This document shows positions 14,772-22,729 of a DNA stretch of 26,361 nucleotides, piece after piece (the stretch's first letter is position 1; each line of letters opens with the position of its first letter). This DNA is from RGIG1934 sp964492545. GTDB taxonomy: Bacteria; Bacillota; Clostridia; Lachnospirales; Lachnospiraceae. The notes under the pieces were generated by a model, which saw only the letters and a program-made list of their open reading frames with translations, made no database searches and was not told where the DNA came from. The stretch covers positions 1 through 26,361 of the forward strand of contig CAZBKO010000025.1 in the NCBI GenBank assembly GCA_964492545.1, read 5' to 3'. The translations under genes were made by a program, and so were the position numbers.

Positions 14772-14800
14772 ATAGTATAGCGCTTTCCTAACAAAGTCAA
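14772..14800 (-). promoter_or_regulatory. Promoter of the LacI-family regulator gene
   Basis: On the minus strand TTGACT (plus 14795-14800) and TACTAT (plus 14772-14777) are 17 bases apart. The spacer contains, on the plus strand, TTTCCTAACAAAG (14784-14796), nearly the same as TTTCCTAAGAAAG at 14903-14915 across the intergenic region. Confidence 0.6.
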
Positions 14801-14825
14801 CAAAAAACATAAAGATATATTGATA

Positions 14826-14854
14826 TTGTTGTGCAAAAATGGCAAAATTATGCT
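14826..14854 (+). promoter_or_regulatory. Candidate promoter of the maltodextrin operon
   Basis: TTGTTG (14826-14831) and TATGCT (14849-14854) are separated by 17 bases. The -10 box is imperfect, as expected for a controlled promoter. Other AT-rich matches exist nearby. Confidence 0.45.
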
Positions 14855-14856
14855 AT

Positions 14857-14907
14857 CAGAAACGTTCTGGAAACATAAAAATAATATTTACAAGGAAAAC
14901 AGTTTCC
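14857..14907. promoter_or_regulatory. Candidate LacI-family operators
   Basis: Two inverted repeats lie just after the putative -10 box: CAGAA-ACG-TTCTG (14857-14869) and GGAAAACAGTTTCC (14894-14907). The second resembles the GGAAAACGTTTTCC type of maltose-regulator site. They are placed to block transcription of the operon. Assignment to the adjacent regulator is inference. Confidence 0.5.
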
Positions 14908-14927
14908 TAAGAAAGGTGTGGTGTATT

Positions 14928-16190
14928 ATGAAAAAGATTTTAAGCGTAATGCTGGCGGGAATGCTTGCAGTTGGAATGCTTGCAGGCTGCAGCTCGAAGA
15001 GTGATTCAGGTAAGAATGATGCAACAGATGGCACAAATGAAACAGGAGCTTCTGTAAAACCGGTTGACATTGTAATATGGCATGATGGAAATGAAAGCAT
15101 AACAAGCGTTATAGAAGAGGATTTGAATGAAGCACTTAAGGAAGATAAGATTACAGTTAAGTTTGAAAAGAAGACAGGACTTACAGACCAGCTGAAATTA
15201 TATGGCAATGATAAATCAAACGGACCTGATATGTATTTTTATGCACATGATTCCCTTGGTATTTTTGCAGAAATGAATATTTTGGCACCAATAGATGATT
15301 TTGTAAGCGAAGATACGTGGGGAAAGCTTTTGCCTATGACAGTGGAGGCTGGAACATATAAAGATCAAAAGTATCTGATGCCGGCATATTTTGAAACATT
15401 GGTATTCCTTTATAATAAGGACAGATGGCAGGGAGATATACCTGATACGACAGAAGAATTATATGACTACATGGTTGAACATACAGATGAGAACGCAGGT
15501 ACATATGGCATGCTTAATCAGCATTCAACAGCATACAATGTTTCACCATTTATAAATGGATTTGGAGCAAGTATTATTGATGAAAATGGTGAGCCACATC
15601 TTGATTCTGCTGAGATGAAGGAAGCAGTTGAATATGATTCTAAATTTGCAAAATATCAGACAAGTGGTGACTATAATACAGTTAACACAATTTTCAACGA
15701 AGGTAAAGCAGATTCGATTTGGGGTGGTCCATGGCTTATAGCAGGAATTAAGGAAGCAGGAATTAACTATGGTGTTAAGGCTTTATCAGACTTTAAACTT
15801 CCTAATGGAAATGCTCTCAAACCATATTCAGGCGTTCAGGGTCTTGCAGTTATGAAATATGCTGCTGACAGTAAGAAGGATGCTATTTCTAAGGTCCTTG
15901 AAGCAATGGCTGATGAAAAGCTTGGAATTGATCTTGCAAACAAGGCAAATTGCGCACCGGCAGTTACATCAGCATATGACGATGAAGAGGTTGGCAAAAA
16001 TGAGATGGTTGCCGCAATGAGAAAAACAGCAGATGAAGCAGTTCCAATGCCAAATGTTCCACAGATTTCTGTAATGTGGACACCAACAGAGGGAATGCTG
16101 TCAGCAGTAAACAGATCAGGAGATTCAGTTGATAAGGCTGCAAAGGATATGCAGGAAAATGCTAAAATATTTATAGAAAACATGAAATAA
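14928..16190 (+). CDS. Maltodextrin-type ABC transporter, substrate-binding lipoprotein
   Basis: The 420-residue protein starts MKKILSVMLAGMLAVGMLAGC, a lipoprotein signal with cleavage before the cysteine, followed by a Ser/Asp/Gly-rich linker. The mature part resembles the MalE family of extracellular solute-binding proteins: VDIVIWHDGNESI, GPDMYFYAHDSLG, LMPAYFETLVFLYNKD, SIWGGPWLIAGIKEAGINYGV and a C-terminal helical MWTPTEGMLSAVN region. It should capture maltodextrins or related glucans for the two permeases downstream. Signal-sequence start 14928 is chosen over the upstream in-frame ATG at 14820, which would translate the operator region. The SD (AAAGG) is rather distant, about eleven bases. 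Confidence 0.9.
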   Translation: MKKILSVMLAGMLAVGMLAGCSSKSDSGKNDATDGTNETGASVKPVDIVIWHDGNESITSVIEEDLNEALKEDKITVKFEKKTGLTDQLKLYGNDKSNGPDMYFYAHDSLGIFAEMNILAPIDDFVSEDTWGKLLPMTVEAGTYKDQKYLMPAYFETLVFLYNKDRWQGDIPDTTEELYDYMVEHTDENAGTYGMLNQHSTAYNVSPFINGFGASIIDENGEPHLDSAEMKEAVEYDSKFAKYQTSGDYNTVNTIFNEGKADSIWGGPWLIAGIKEAGINYGVKALSDFKLPNGNALKPYSGVQGLAVMKYAADSKKDAISKVLEAMADEKLGIDLANKANCAPAVTSAYDDEEVGKNEMVAAMRKTADEAVPMPNVPQISVMWTPTEGMLSAVNRSGDSVDKAAKDMQENAKIFIENMK

Positions 16191-16217
16191 TCATTGAAAT
16201 TAGAAAGGTAGAGGAAT

Positions 16218-17105
16218 ATGAACATTAAAAAGAAAATACGTCCCTGGATGTATATAACACCGGCGATGATATTGATAATTGGAATTATTGTTTTTCCAAT
16301 CGTATATACCGGGTACATATCTCTAACTAACATGAATCTGTTTCATTGGTTTGACTTTAAGATAATTGGATTTGACAATTACAAAAAAGCATTATTTACA
16401 TTTGATTCCGGATTCTTAAAAGCATTACTTACAACAATTATCTGGACAGTTGTGAATATGGTAACTCAGATGATCATTGCGTTTTTAATAGCCCTGGGAT
16501 TGAATGTTAAGGGCCTGAAAATGTCAAGATTCTATAAAACTCTCCTTATGTTTCCTTGGGCAATGCCGGCATACGTGTCGGTACTGCTCTGGAAAGTAGG
16601 AATGTACAACACAGAATTTGGATTTATTAATCAGCTCCTCGTATCCATGGGATTTCATAAGGTGGATTTTTTATCAACAGACCTGGGAGCGTTCATATCG
16701 TGTACAGTTCTTAATTTGTGGATGGCACTTCCATTTATGATTATGATGATAGATGGAGCATTACAAAGCATTGATAAAAGCTGTTACGAAAGTGCACAAA
16801 TGGATGGAGCAGGCTTTTTTGCAAAAAACTTGTTTGTAACAATTCCAATGCTTAAGCCTATAATAGCACCGGCAGTGATAATGACAACATTTACAACCTT
16901 TAAGCAGTTTGATATTGTATATCTTCTTACTATGCAAAAGGGTTCGCTTACCGGCTCGAAGCTACAGACAATAATAACCTATGCCCACGAAAATGCATTT
17001 ATATCAAACAACTATGGCCTGTCATCAGCAGTGTCAATTATAATTTTTGTTGTGATAATTGTTATTTCCCTTGGGACTAACAGAGGCTTAAAGGAGGAAT
17101 CATAA
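16218..17105 (+). CDS. Maltodextrin-type ABC transporter permease, MalF-like
   Basis: This 295-residue integral membrane protein has six predicted helices. It begins with a positively charged MNIKKKIRPWMYITPAMILI. The EAA loop that contacts the ATPase is YESAQMDGAGFFAKNLFVTI, followed by PMLKPIIAPAVIM. It lacks the long periplasmic insert of E. coli MalF, as usual in Gram-positive carbohydrate permeases. It lies 27 bases after the binding-protein gene with SD AGAGG, and its stop codon overlaps the next start by one base. No ATPase gene is present in this operon, so a shared MsmK-type ATPase encoded elsewhere is expected. Confidence 0.9.
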   Translation: MNIKKKIRPWMYITPAMILIIGIIVFPIVYTGYISLTNMNLFHWFDFKIIGFDNYKKALFTFDSGFLKALLTTIIWTVVNMVTQMIIAFLIALGLNVKGLKMSRFYKTLLMFPWAMPAYVSVLLWKVGMYNTEFGFINQLLVSMGFHKVDFLSTDLGAFISCTVLNLWMALPFMIMMIDGALQSIDKSCYESAQMDGAGFFAKNLFVTIPMLKPIIAPAVIMTTFTTFKQFDIVYLLTMQKGSLTGSKLQTIITYAHENAFISNNYGLSSAVSIIIFVVIIVISLGTNRGLKEES

Positions 17106-17950
17106 TGTCAACGAAGAGAAAGAAAGATATAGCAAAGCTGACTGCGTTAAATATAGTGTTTATTATCCTTTGCCTCATCGGATTAATTCCAATTTTGTAT
17201 GCACTGATACTGTCTTTTAGTGGAAGCAGCCAGGCACTGTCATCAGGATTGACGCTATGGCCAAAAGAATTTACATTTAAGAATTATGTGACGGTGATAA
17301 ACGATAAACCATTTTTGCTTTGGCTAAAAAATTCAGCAATTCTTAGTGTAGGTACTATGATTGTTGCAATGGGATTTTCGGTTGTAGCGGCATATGCATT
17401 TTCAAGATACCGTTTTAAAGGAAGAAGATTTATCTTGAGAATAATGATTGTATTAAATGCATTTCCACAGATTCTTACAATGTTCGCAATTTTTAGATTG
17501 TTCAAAGAATTTAATTTACTCAATAAAAATATAGGATTAATAATTGTGTATGCTGGTTCGATGTGTATATTTAGCATATGGAATATGAAAGGGTATTTTG
17601 ATACTATTCCAATAGAAATTGAGGAGGCGTCAAAGGTTGACGGAGTTAGTGATGCAGGACTTTTGTGGAGAATAGTTCTCCCTCTTGCCAGACCGGCTAT
17701 TATTGTTACGGCGGTGATGGTGCTGATATTTGTATGGAATGAATATCTGTTTGCAACAACATTTATGCTGAGCGATAAAAGCTACACACTGGCAGCAGGA
17801 TTATATCAGCTGCAGGCTGATGACTATACGAGAAACTGGCCTGTATTTGCAGCGGCAGCGGTTTTGGTTTCTATACCAATATTACTGATATTCTACAAGA
17901 TTCAGAAGTATATGGTTTCGGGACTTACAGCTGGCGGTGTTAAGGGTTAG
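17105..17950 (+). CDS. Maltodextrin-type ABC transporter permease, MalG-like
   Basis: This is the second permease of the transporter, 281 residues with six predicted membrane helices. After a basic start it shows PILYALILSFSGS, the conserved EAA loop EEASKVDGVSDAGLLWRIVL continuing into PLARPAIIVTAV, and a C-terminal KYMVSGLTAGGVKG, which is the typical MalG family ending. It overlaps the MalF-like gene by one base (TAATG), so the two subunits are probably made in equal amounts. It is followed 24 bases later by the amylase-type gene, consistent with uptake followed by intracellular hydrolysis. Confidence 0.92.
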   Translation: MSTKRKKDIAKLTALNIVFIILCLIGLIPILYALILSFSGSSQALSSGLTLWPKEFTFKNYVTVINDKPFLLWLKNSAILSVGTMIVAMGFSVVAAYAFSRYRFKGRRFILRIMIVLNAFPQILTMFAIFRLFKEFNLLNKNIGLIIVYAGSMCIFSIWNMKGYFDTIPIEIEEASKVDGVSDAGLLWRIVLPLARPAIIVTAVMVLIFVWNEYLFATTFMLSDKSYTLAAGLYQLQADDYTRNWPVFAAAAVLVSIPILLIFYKIQKYMVSGLTAGGVKG

Positions 17951-17974
17951 AAAATAATGAAAGCAGGTGAAGTG

Positions 17975-19723
17975 ATGAACATCGATAGAGCGGCAATATG
18001 CCATATACCCTTGTCAAACTATGCATTTGTAAGCACTGAAACAAGAATTTCCATAAGGATAAGATGCGCAAAAAATAATCTTAAATCTTGCGTGCTATAT
18101 TATGGTGACAGAGCATTTAATGCAAGTCCCGTTTTGTTTCAGCCCATGGATATGAAAAAAATAGCAAGCGATGAATTTTATGATTATTATGATGCTACAT
18201 TTGAAAGCCCATATACAAGGGTTTGTTACTATTTTAAATTAAGTACGGATGAAGAGTGGATATATTACTATGCAGATCAGTTTGTAGACTATCTGCCGGA
18301 TTTATATATTGACGGAAAAATAGTTGAAGGCAGAAGCGAGTATTATCAGTATCCATTTATACTAAGAAACGAAATCGCTGATGCACCAAAATGGTTTAAA
18401 AATGCGTCGGTATATAATATATTCCCGGATAGTTTTGCCAGCACTAAGGGCACGATTTCATGCGAGCCTTCACAGGTAAAGCTTCCAAATGGTCAGATAA
18501 GTCATTCAAGAAATGGTGGAAATTTAAGAGGCATAATTGAGAATATTGACTATATATATAACATGGGATTTAGCTGTATATATTTGAATCCTATATTTGT
18601 TGCTGGTGAGTGGCATAAATATGATATAATCGATTATTTTAATATTGATCCGTGTATGGGAACAAATGAGGAATTTTCAGAGCTTGTATCCAAATTACAT
18701 GCAAGGGGAATGAAGATTATTATTGATGGAGTATTTAATCATTGCAGCTGGTATTTTAAGGCATTTGATGATGTTGTTAAAAATGGAGAAGCTTCAGAGT
18801 ATGCAGACTGGTTTTATGAGCTGAAATACCCTGTTAGAAGACCGGTTCAGGGTGAACTTCTGGATTATGCATGCTTTGCGTATGAGCCTAAAATGCCAAA
18901 ATTAAATACATCCAATGTTAAGGTTCAAAAATATTTTGCAGAGGTTGGTAAATATTGGATTGAGAAATATGATATTGATGGATGGAGACTTGATGTTGCC
19001 AATGAAATAGACAGAGATTTTTGGAGATTGTTCAGAAGAACGATTACTGAAGTGAAAAAGGATGTAGTTATGATAGGTGAGGTGTGGGAAAATTCGCAGA
19101 CATGGCTTAGAGGTGATGCATTCCACTCAACAATGAACTATGATTTTCGAAAACACTGTCGAGATTTCTTTGCACTGGATAGAATAGATAGTGAAGGATT
19201 TGCAAACAATATTTCAGATATGCTTTTGAGATATCCTACAAATATTTCCTATGCACAGCTTAATCTTCTGGACAGTCATGACGTTCCGAGATTTTTGTCA
19301 TTATGTGATGGCAATATAGACAAATGGAAGCTGGCATTTATATGTCTGATAATGATGCCGGGGGTACCTAGTATGTTCTACGGAGATGAGGTATGCATTG
19401 AGGGAGTTACGGAGAGCGAATATAGAACACCTATGAGATGGAATGAAACTCATAACAATTCTCTTTGCGATTTTATATCACGTTTGAATGGAATCCGAAA
19501 GAACTACATTGATAGTACATCGGGATTTGAAATAAGCATAAGGAAGAAAAACAGCGGCTTATTTGCATTTGAACGAAAAGGAATAAAGGGGAAGTTAACG
19601 ATAGCTGTTAATAACAGTGAATATGTAGAAAATTTGGATATTGCAGGCAGACAGATACTGATATCAAACAATATGGAGAATGGCAGACTGTTGTCCTATG
19701 GATACGTAGTTTTGCTTGGCTGA
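17975..19723 (+). CDS. Cytoplasmic GH13 alpha-glycosidase (neopullulanase/cyclomaltodextrinase-like)
   Basis: The 582-residue enzyme has an N-terminal beta domain of the CBM34 type at about 1-125, starting AAICHIPLSNYAFVS. The GH13 barrel follows, with conserved regions DGVFNHCS, GWRLDVANE (nucleophile D340), MIGEVWEN (acid/base E369) and LLDSHDVPR (D436), then a C-terminal beta domain. This architecture and length fit the neopullulanase, maltogenic amylase and cyclomaltodextrinase group. No signal peptide is visible, so it should cleave imported maltodextrins inside the cell. ATG 17975 is preferred, with AGGTGA just upstream and homology starting there; ATG 17957 would add six residues. It is the last gene of the transporter operon. 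Confidence 0.9.
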   Translation: MNIDRAAICHIPLSNYAFVSTETRISIRIRCAKNNLKSCVLYYGDRAFNASPVLFQPMDMKKIASDEFYDYYDATFESPYTRVCYYFKLSTDEEWIYYYADQFVDYLPDLYIDGKIVEGRSEYYQYPFILRNEIADAPKWFKNASVYNIFPDSFASTKGTISCEPSQVKLPNGQISHSRNGGNLRGIIENIDYIYNMGFSCIYLNPIFVAGEWHKYDIIDYFNIDPCMGTNEEFSELVSKLHARGMKIIIDGVFNHCSWYFKAFDDVVKNGEASEYADWFYELKYPVRRPVQGELLDYACFAYEPKMPKLNTSNVKVQKYFAEVGKYWIEKYDIDGWRLDVANEIDRDFWRLFRRTITEVKKDVVMIGEVWENSQTWLRGDAFHSTMNYDFRKHCRDFFALDRIDSEGFANNISDMLLRYPTNISYAQLNLLDSHDVPRFLSLCDGNIDKWKLAFICLIMMPGVPSMFYGDEVCIEGVTESEYRTPMRWNETHNNSLCDFISRLNGIRKNYIDSTSGFEISIRKKNSGLFAFERKGIKGKLTIAVNNSEYVENLDIAGRQILISNNMENGRLLSYGYVVLLG

Positions 19724-19738
19724 TAGACAATAAAATCA

Positions 19739-19767
19739 TTGCATATTCTGCATTTAGATGATAAAAT
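19739..19767 (+). promoter_or_regulatory. Promoter and possible operator of the TetR gene
   Basis: TTGCAT (19739-19744) and TAAAAT (19762-19767) are 17 bases apart. Just downstream, ATCGT...ACGAT (19779-19795) forms a short inverted repeat around TCGA that could bind the TetR protein itself. Confidence 0.5.
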
Positions 19768-19812
19768 TATCTCATATAATCGTTTCGAGTACGATGAAAT
19801 GGAGATAAGGAA

Positions 19813-20382
19813 ATGGATAAGTTAGCTGCAAGAGAGAAAATAATGGAAGCTACCATTCAGGAATTTAATGATAATGGTAGAAAGTTCACTATGGATAATG
19901 TTGCCAGAAGAACTGGCATGAGTAAGAAGACGCTGTACTGCATGTTTAATGACAAGAGAGATTTGTTTATTAAGACTGTGGATTATGTGTTTGATCAGAT
20001 TAAGGTAAGCGAGAAGTTAATACTTGAAGATCCTGAGATGGATATAATTGACAAGATTAGAAGAGTTATGATTGTACTGCCTGACAGGTATGTCAATATT
20101 GACTTTAGAAAGATATTCCTTCTGAAGGAAAAGTATCCTGAAGTGTGTGACAGAATCCAGAGAAAGCTGGAAACAGAATGGGAACCTACGCTTGAATTGC
20201 TGGATGAGGCAATGAGACAGGGACGAGTTAAGAAGGTACCAATACCTGTAATTAAGTCAATGGTAGAGGGAACGATAGAACAATTTTTACATAGTACTGT
20301 TCTGGTTGAGAATTCAATTGAATATGAGAAAGCGCTTGAGCACATGATTAACATTATTATTGATGGAATACGAATGAATTAA
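19813..20382 (+). CDS. TetR/AcrR-family transcriptional regulator
   Basis: This regulator of 189 residues has an N-terminal TetR helix-turn-helix: REKIMEATIQEFNDNGRKFT, then MDNVARRTGMSKKTLYCMFNDKRDLF, with the recognition helix in MSKKTLY. The all-helical C-terminal ligand domain is not recognisably assigned. GGAG lies eight bases before ATG 19813. It has its own promoter and ends in a strong hairpin, so it is probably a single-gene unit. Its target is not evident: neighbours are a glycoside hydrolase upstream and rubrerythrin downstream. Confidence 0.88.
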   Translation: MDKLAAREKIMEATIQEFNDNGRKFTMDNVARRTGMSKKTLYCMFNDKRDLFIKTVDYVFDQIKVSEKLILEDPEMDIIDKIRRVMIVLPDRYVNIDFRKIFLLKEKYPEVCDRIQRKLETEWEPTLELLDEAMRQGRVKKVPIPVIKSMVEGTIEQFLHSTVLVENSIEYEKALEHMINIIIDGIRMN

Positions 20383-20392
20383 GCACTAATTT

Positions 20393-20440
20393 ACCTGACT
20401 TTTCATATAATTAACTATATGTATGAAAGGTCAGGTTTTT
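20393..20440 (+). terminator. Terminator of the TetR gene, abutting rubrerythrin
   Basis: ACCTGACTTTTCATA (20393-20407) pairs with TATGAAAGGTCAGGT (20422-20436) over 15 bp, with one G-U pair and a 14-base loop, followed by five Ts. Its T run ends seven bases before the rubrerythrin ATG. Confidence 0.8.
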
Positions 20441-20447
20441 ATTTATT

Positions 20448-20987
20448 ATGAATTTAAAAGAAAGTAAAACCTATCAAAATCTGTTAAATGCCCTTGAAGG
20501 TGAATTAAAAGCATCTGCAAAATACAGAATATATGAAAGTAAAGCAAGAGAAGATGGATATGAACAAATAGGAAATGTATTTGCAGAAACGGCCCACAAC
20601 GAGCAGGAACATGCTGAAATGTGGATGAAAATAATTGGTAAAGGTGAAATGTCATCAACCGAACATAATTTGCTTGAGGCATCAGAGGGTGAACAGCAAG
20701 AATGGATGAATATGTATGCCGAATATGCAGACATGGCGAGAAAAGAAGGATTCGAGGATATTGCATATCTATTTGAGGGCGTGGGAAGAATAGAACGACA
20801 TCATGATTTCCGATACAGAAAGCTGGCCCAAAACATACAGAACGGAACGATATTTTGCAAAGACAGGGTTACTTTGTGGGTATGCCTGAATTGTGGAAAT
20901 GTATATCAGGGTGCGTGTGCACCTAAAATATGTCCGGTGTGTGGATATGAACAGGGATATTATCAGGTTGATTGCGAATGCTACTAA
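20448..20987 (+). CDS. rbr: Rubrerythrin
   Basis: Rubrerythrin reduces hydrogen peroxide in anaerobes using a diiron centre fed by a rubredoxin-like iron. The 179 residues contain the ferritin-like four-helix part with carboxylate ligands in EGELKASAKYRIY, ETAHNEQEHAEMW and GRIERHHDFRYRKL. The C-terminal rubredoxin domain has VCLNCGNVY and CPVCGYEQGY, giving two CxxCG knuckles. The tail ends DCECY, with two additional cysteines. The start is set by homology (MNLKESKTYQNLLNAL). No normal SD precedes it, only AGG about 13 bases upstream inside the preceding terminator stem. The enzyme suggests an obligate anaerobe. Confidence 0.92.
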   Translation: MNLKESKTYQNLLNALEGELKASAKYRIYESKAREDGYEQIGNVFAETAHNEQEHAEMWMKIIGKGEMSSTEHNLLEASEGEQQEWMNMYAEYADMARKEGFEDIAYLFEGVGRIERHHDFRYRKLAQNIQNGTIFCKDRVTLWVCLNCGNVYQGACAPKICPVCGYEQGYYQVDCECY

Positions 20988-21010
20988 AAAAGGAGCCGAG
21001 GCTCCTTTTT
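20987..21010. terminator. Bidirectional terminator between rubrerythrin and cysK
   Basis: AAAAAGGAGCC (20987-20997) pairs perfectly with GGCTCCTTTTT (21000-21010), giving a T run in both directions. It overlaps the last bases of the rubrerythrin stop and touches the cysK stop. Confidence 0.92.
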
Positions 21011-21913
21011 CTATATTAATGAAGTACTGAAATATCTTTCAACTCTATCGGCTAAAACCGTTGCGATTATTTTATCAGAACCATATTTTTTAGCCATTTG
21101 TTTGGCAGCCCATACATTTGCACCTGAGGATGTACCTACTAAAAGTCCTTGAACCTTTGCGAGCTCTCTTGCAGTGCTGATTGCGTCATCGTCCGTAACC
21201 TCAACGATATCTGTGATGATACTTACATCAAGAATGTCAGGGATAAAACCGTCTCCAATTCCCTGAATCTGATGAAGACCAGGCTCATCGCCAAGGAGAG
21301 CTGAAACATTTTTTGGCTCCACTGCTACTATTTTACAGTCAGGGTTCTCTTCTAATAAATATTTTGCGATACCCTGAAGTGTACCACCACTGCCTATTCC
21401 GGATACAAATATATCAACCTTTCCTTCGAGCTGCTCATAAAGTTCAACGGCAGTTGATTTATAGTGTGCATCAGGATTGGCAGGATTCTTGAATTGCTGT
21501 GGTACGAAGTATTGATCAGAAGAAGAGGCTAATTCCATTGCCTTATCAACGGAGCCTTGAATACTTAGCTTTGGTGGTGTGAGAACCAGGTCGGCGCCTA
21601 AAGCTTTTATGATTTTCTTTCTCTCATCACTCATATTTTCAGGCATAACAATAATTACTTTATAGCCTTTTCTCACTCCACACAGTGCGAGACCAATGCC
21701 TGTATTGCCGGATGTTGGCTCGATAATTGTCATACCGGGCTTTAACTTGCCGGATTTTACAGCCTCATCTATCATATTAAGTGCAATTCTATCCTTGATA
21801 CTTCCTCCAGGATTAAGAAATTCTGCTTTTGCAAGGATGTTAAGTCCGGTTGTTTCCTTTAAGCTGACAAGTGGTGTGTTCCCAATTAAATCTAATATGT
21901 TACTTGTGTACAT
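21011..21913 (-). CDS. cysK: Cysteine synthase (O-acetylserine sulfhydrylase)
   Basis: This PLP enzyme makes cysteine from O-acetylserine and sulfide. The 300 residues begin ILDLIGNTPLVSL and contain the PLP lysine in NPGGSIKDR, the substrate loop EPTSGNTGIGLA, the phosphate-binding SGIGSGGTLQGIAKYL, GIGDGFIP and GTSSGA, ending VLADRVERYFSTSLI. The usual family ending has DxGERY, so RVERY is a small variation. Length is normal. The start is taken at 21913, with AAGGAAG seven bases upstream and homology starting there; an ATG at 21931 overlaps the upstream leader. It is divergent from mntP and each has its own promoter. Confidence 0.92.
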   Translation of the reverse strand: MYTSNILDLIGNTPLVSLKETTGLNILAKAEFLNPGGSIKDRIALNMIDEAVKSGKLKPGMTIIEPTSGNTGIGLALCGVRKGYKVIIVMPENMSDERKKIIKALGADLVLTPPKLSIQGSVDKAMELASSSDQYFVPQQFKNPANPDAHYKSTAVELYEQLEGKVDIFVSGIGSGGTLQGIAKYLLEENPDCKIVAVEPKNVSALLGDEPGLHQIQGIGDGFIPDILDVSIITDIVEVTDDDAISTARELAKVQGLLVGTSSGANVWAAKQMAKKYGSDKIIATVLADRVERYFSTSLI

Positions 21914-21939
21914 GATGTTACTTCCTTCCATAAATATAT

Positions 21940-21967
21940 ATTATATAAGTATAAAACCCGTACTCAA
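21940..21967 (-). promoter_or_regulatory. Promoter of cysK
   Basis: On the minus strand TTGAGT (plus 21962-21967) and TATAAT (plus 21940-21945) are 16 bases apart. The leader is about 20 bases, too short for a riboswitch. Confidence 0.7.
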
Positions 21968-21993
21968 AAAAGTCCATAATAATAATAAACTAA

Positions 21994-22022
21994 TTGCCAA
22001 ATAATATACGTTGTGGTAAAAT
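21994..22022 (+). promoter_or_regulatory. Promoter of mntP
   Basis: TTGCCA (21994-21999) and TAAAAT (22017-22022) are 17 bases apart. The transcript leader would be only about 25 bases, so a manganese riboswitch of the yybP-ykoY type is not present here. Confidence 0.7.
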
Positions 22023-22053
22023 CCATTTATTTACAGCTGAAAAGAGGGAAACT

Positions 22054-22611
22054 ATGGGATTTGTAGAATTATTTATTCTTGCTGTTGGACTTTCTATGGA
22101 TGCGTTTGCGGTATCAATATGCAAGGGGTTATCAATGAGCAGGATGAAATGGAAAAATGCTGTTCTGGCGGGAGTATACTTTGGAGGATTTCAGGCAGGC
22201 ATGCCATTGATAGGCTATTTGCTAGGTGTACAATTTGAAAACATGATAACAAGCGTCGACCACTGGATTGCATTCATACTATTATCTCTAATAGGAGGAA
22301 ATATGATAAAGGAGTCTATGGGTGAAGCGGAAGAGATGGACGAGGATTTTGCATTTAAGACCATGGTTTTACTTGCCATAGCAACAAGCGTTGATGCACT
22401 GGCAGTTGGGGTTACATTTGCATTTTTGAATGTAAATATATTAATTGCGGTTACGCTTATAGGCATAACAACATTTGCCTTCTCTTTTGCGGGTATAAAG
22501 ATTGGAAATGTGTTTGGATGCAAATATAAGTCCAAGGCGGAGCTTGCAGGTGGAATTGTTCTTGTTATAATGGGAATTAAGATACTTATAGAGCATTTGG
22601 GAATTATTTAG
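22054..22611 (+). CDS. mntP: Manganese efflux pump MntP
   Basis: MntP exports excess Mn(II). The 185-residue membrane protein has six predicted helices and two related halves. Each half has the acidic membrane motif: LSMDAFAVSICKGLSM in the first and SVDALAVGVTFAFLN in the second. Length and the ending MGIKILIEHLG are typical. ATG 22054 follows AGAGGG at a good distance; an in-frame start at 21994 would overlap the promoter. It is a single-gene unit with its own promoter and a terminator at 22635. It is the second probable metal exporter in the window. Confidence 0.92.
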   Translation: MGFVELFILAVGLSMDAFAVSICKGLSMSRMKWKNAVLAGVYFGGFQAGMPLIGYLLGVQFENMITSVDHWIAFILLSLIGGNMIKESMGEAEEMDEDFAFKTMVLLAIATSVDALAVGVTFAFLNVNILIAVTLIGITTFAFSFAGIKIGNVFGCKYKSKAELAGGIVLVIMGIKILIEHLGII

Positions 22612-22634
22612 GATATAGAGGATGATTATGACAT

Positions 22635-22655
22635 GGACGTCTGGTCGTCCTTTTT
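22635..22655 (+). terminator. Terminator of mntP
   Basis: GGACG (22635-22639) pairs with CGTCC (22646-22650), followed by five Ts. ACAT and ATGT flank the stem and T tract. Confidence 0.75.
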
Positions 22656-22674
22656 ATGTAAACATAAAAGCCTC

Positions 22675-22713
22675 TTGACATAAACGAGCATTTGTTATAG
22701 TATAGATATAACA
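22675..22713 (+). promoter_or_regulatory. Promoter and palindromic operator of the GntR gene
   Basis: A consensus TTGACA (22675-22680) is followed after 17 bases by TAGTAT (22698-22703), or after 15 by TATAGT. A 21-bp inverted repeat, TGTTATA (22693-22699) with TATAACA (22707-22713), covers the -10 box, as expected for autorepression by the small GntR protein. Confidence 0.7.
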
Positions 22714-22729
22714 GAAAGGTCGTGAGAGA

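Noticed and set aside
21914..22053. Manganese riboswitch upstream of mntP
   Set aside because: The predicted promoter leaves a leader of about 25 bases, too short for a yybP-ykoY element, and no matching motifs are seen.
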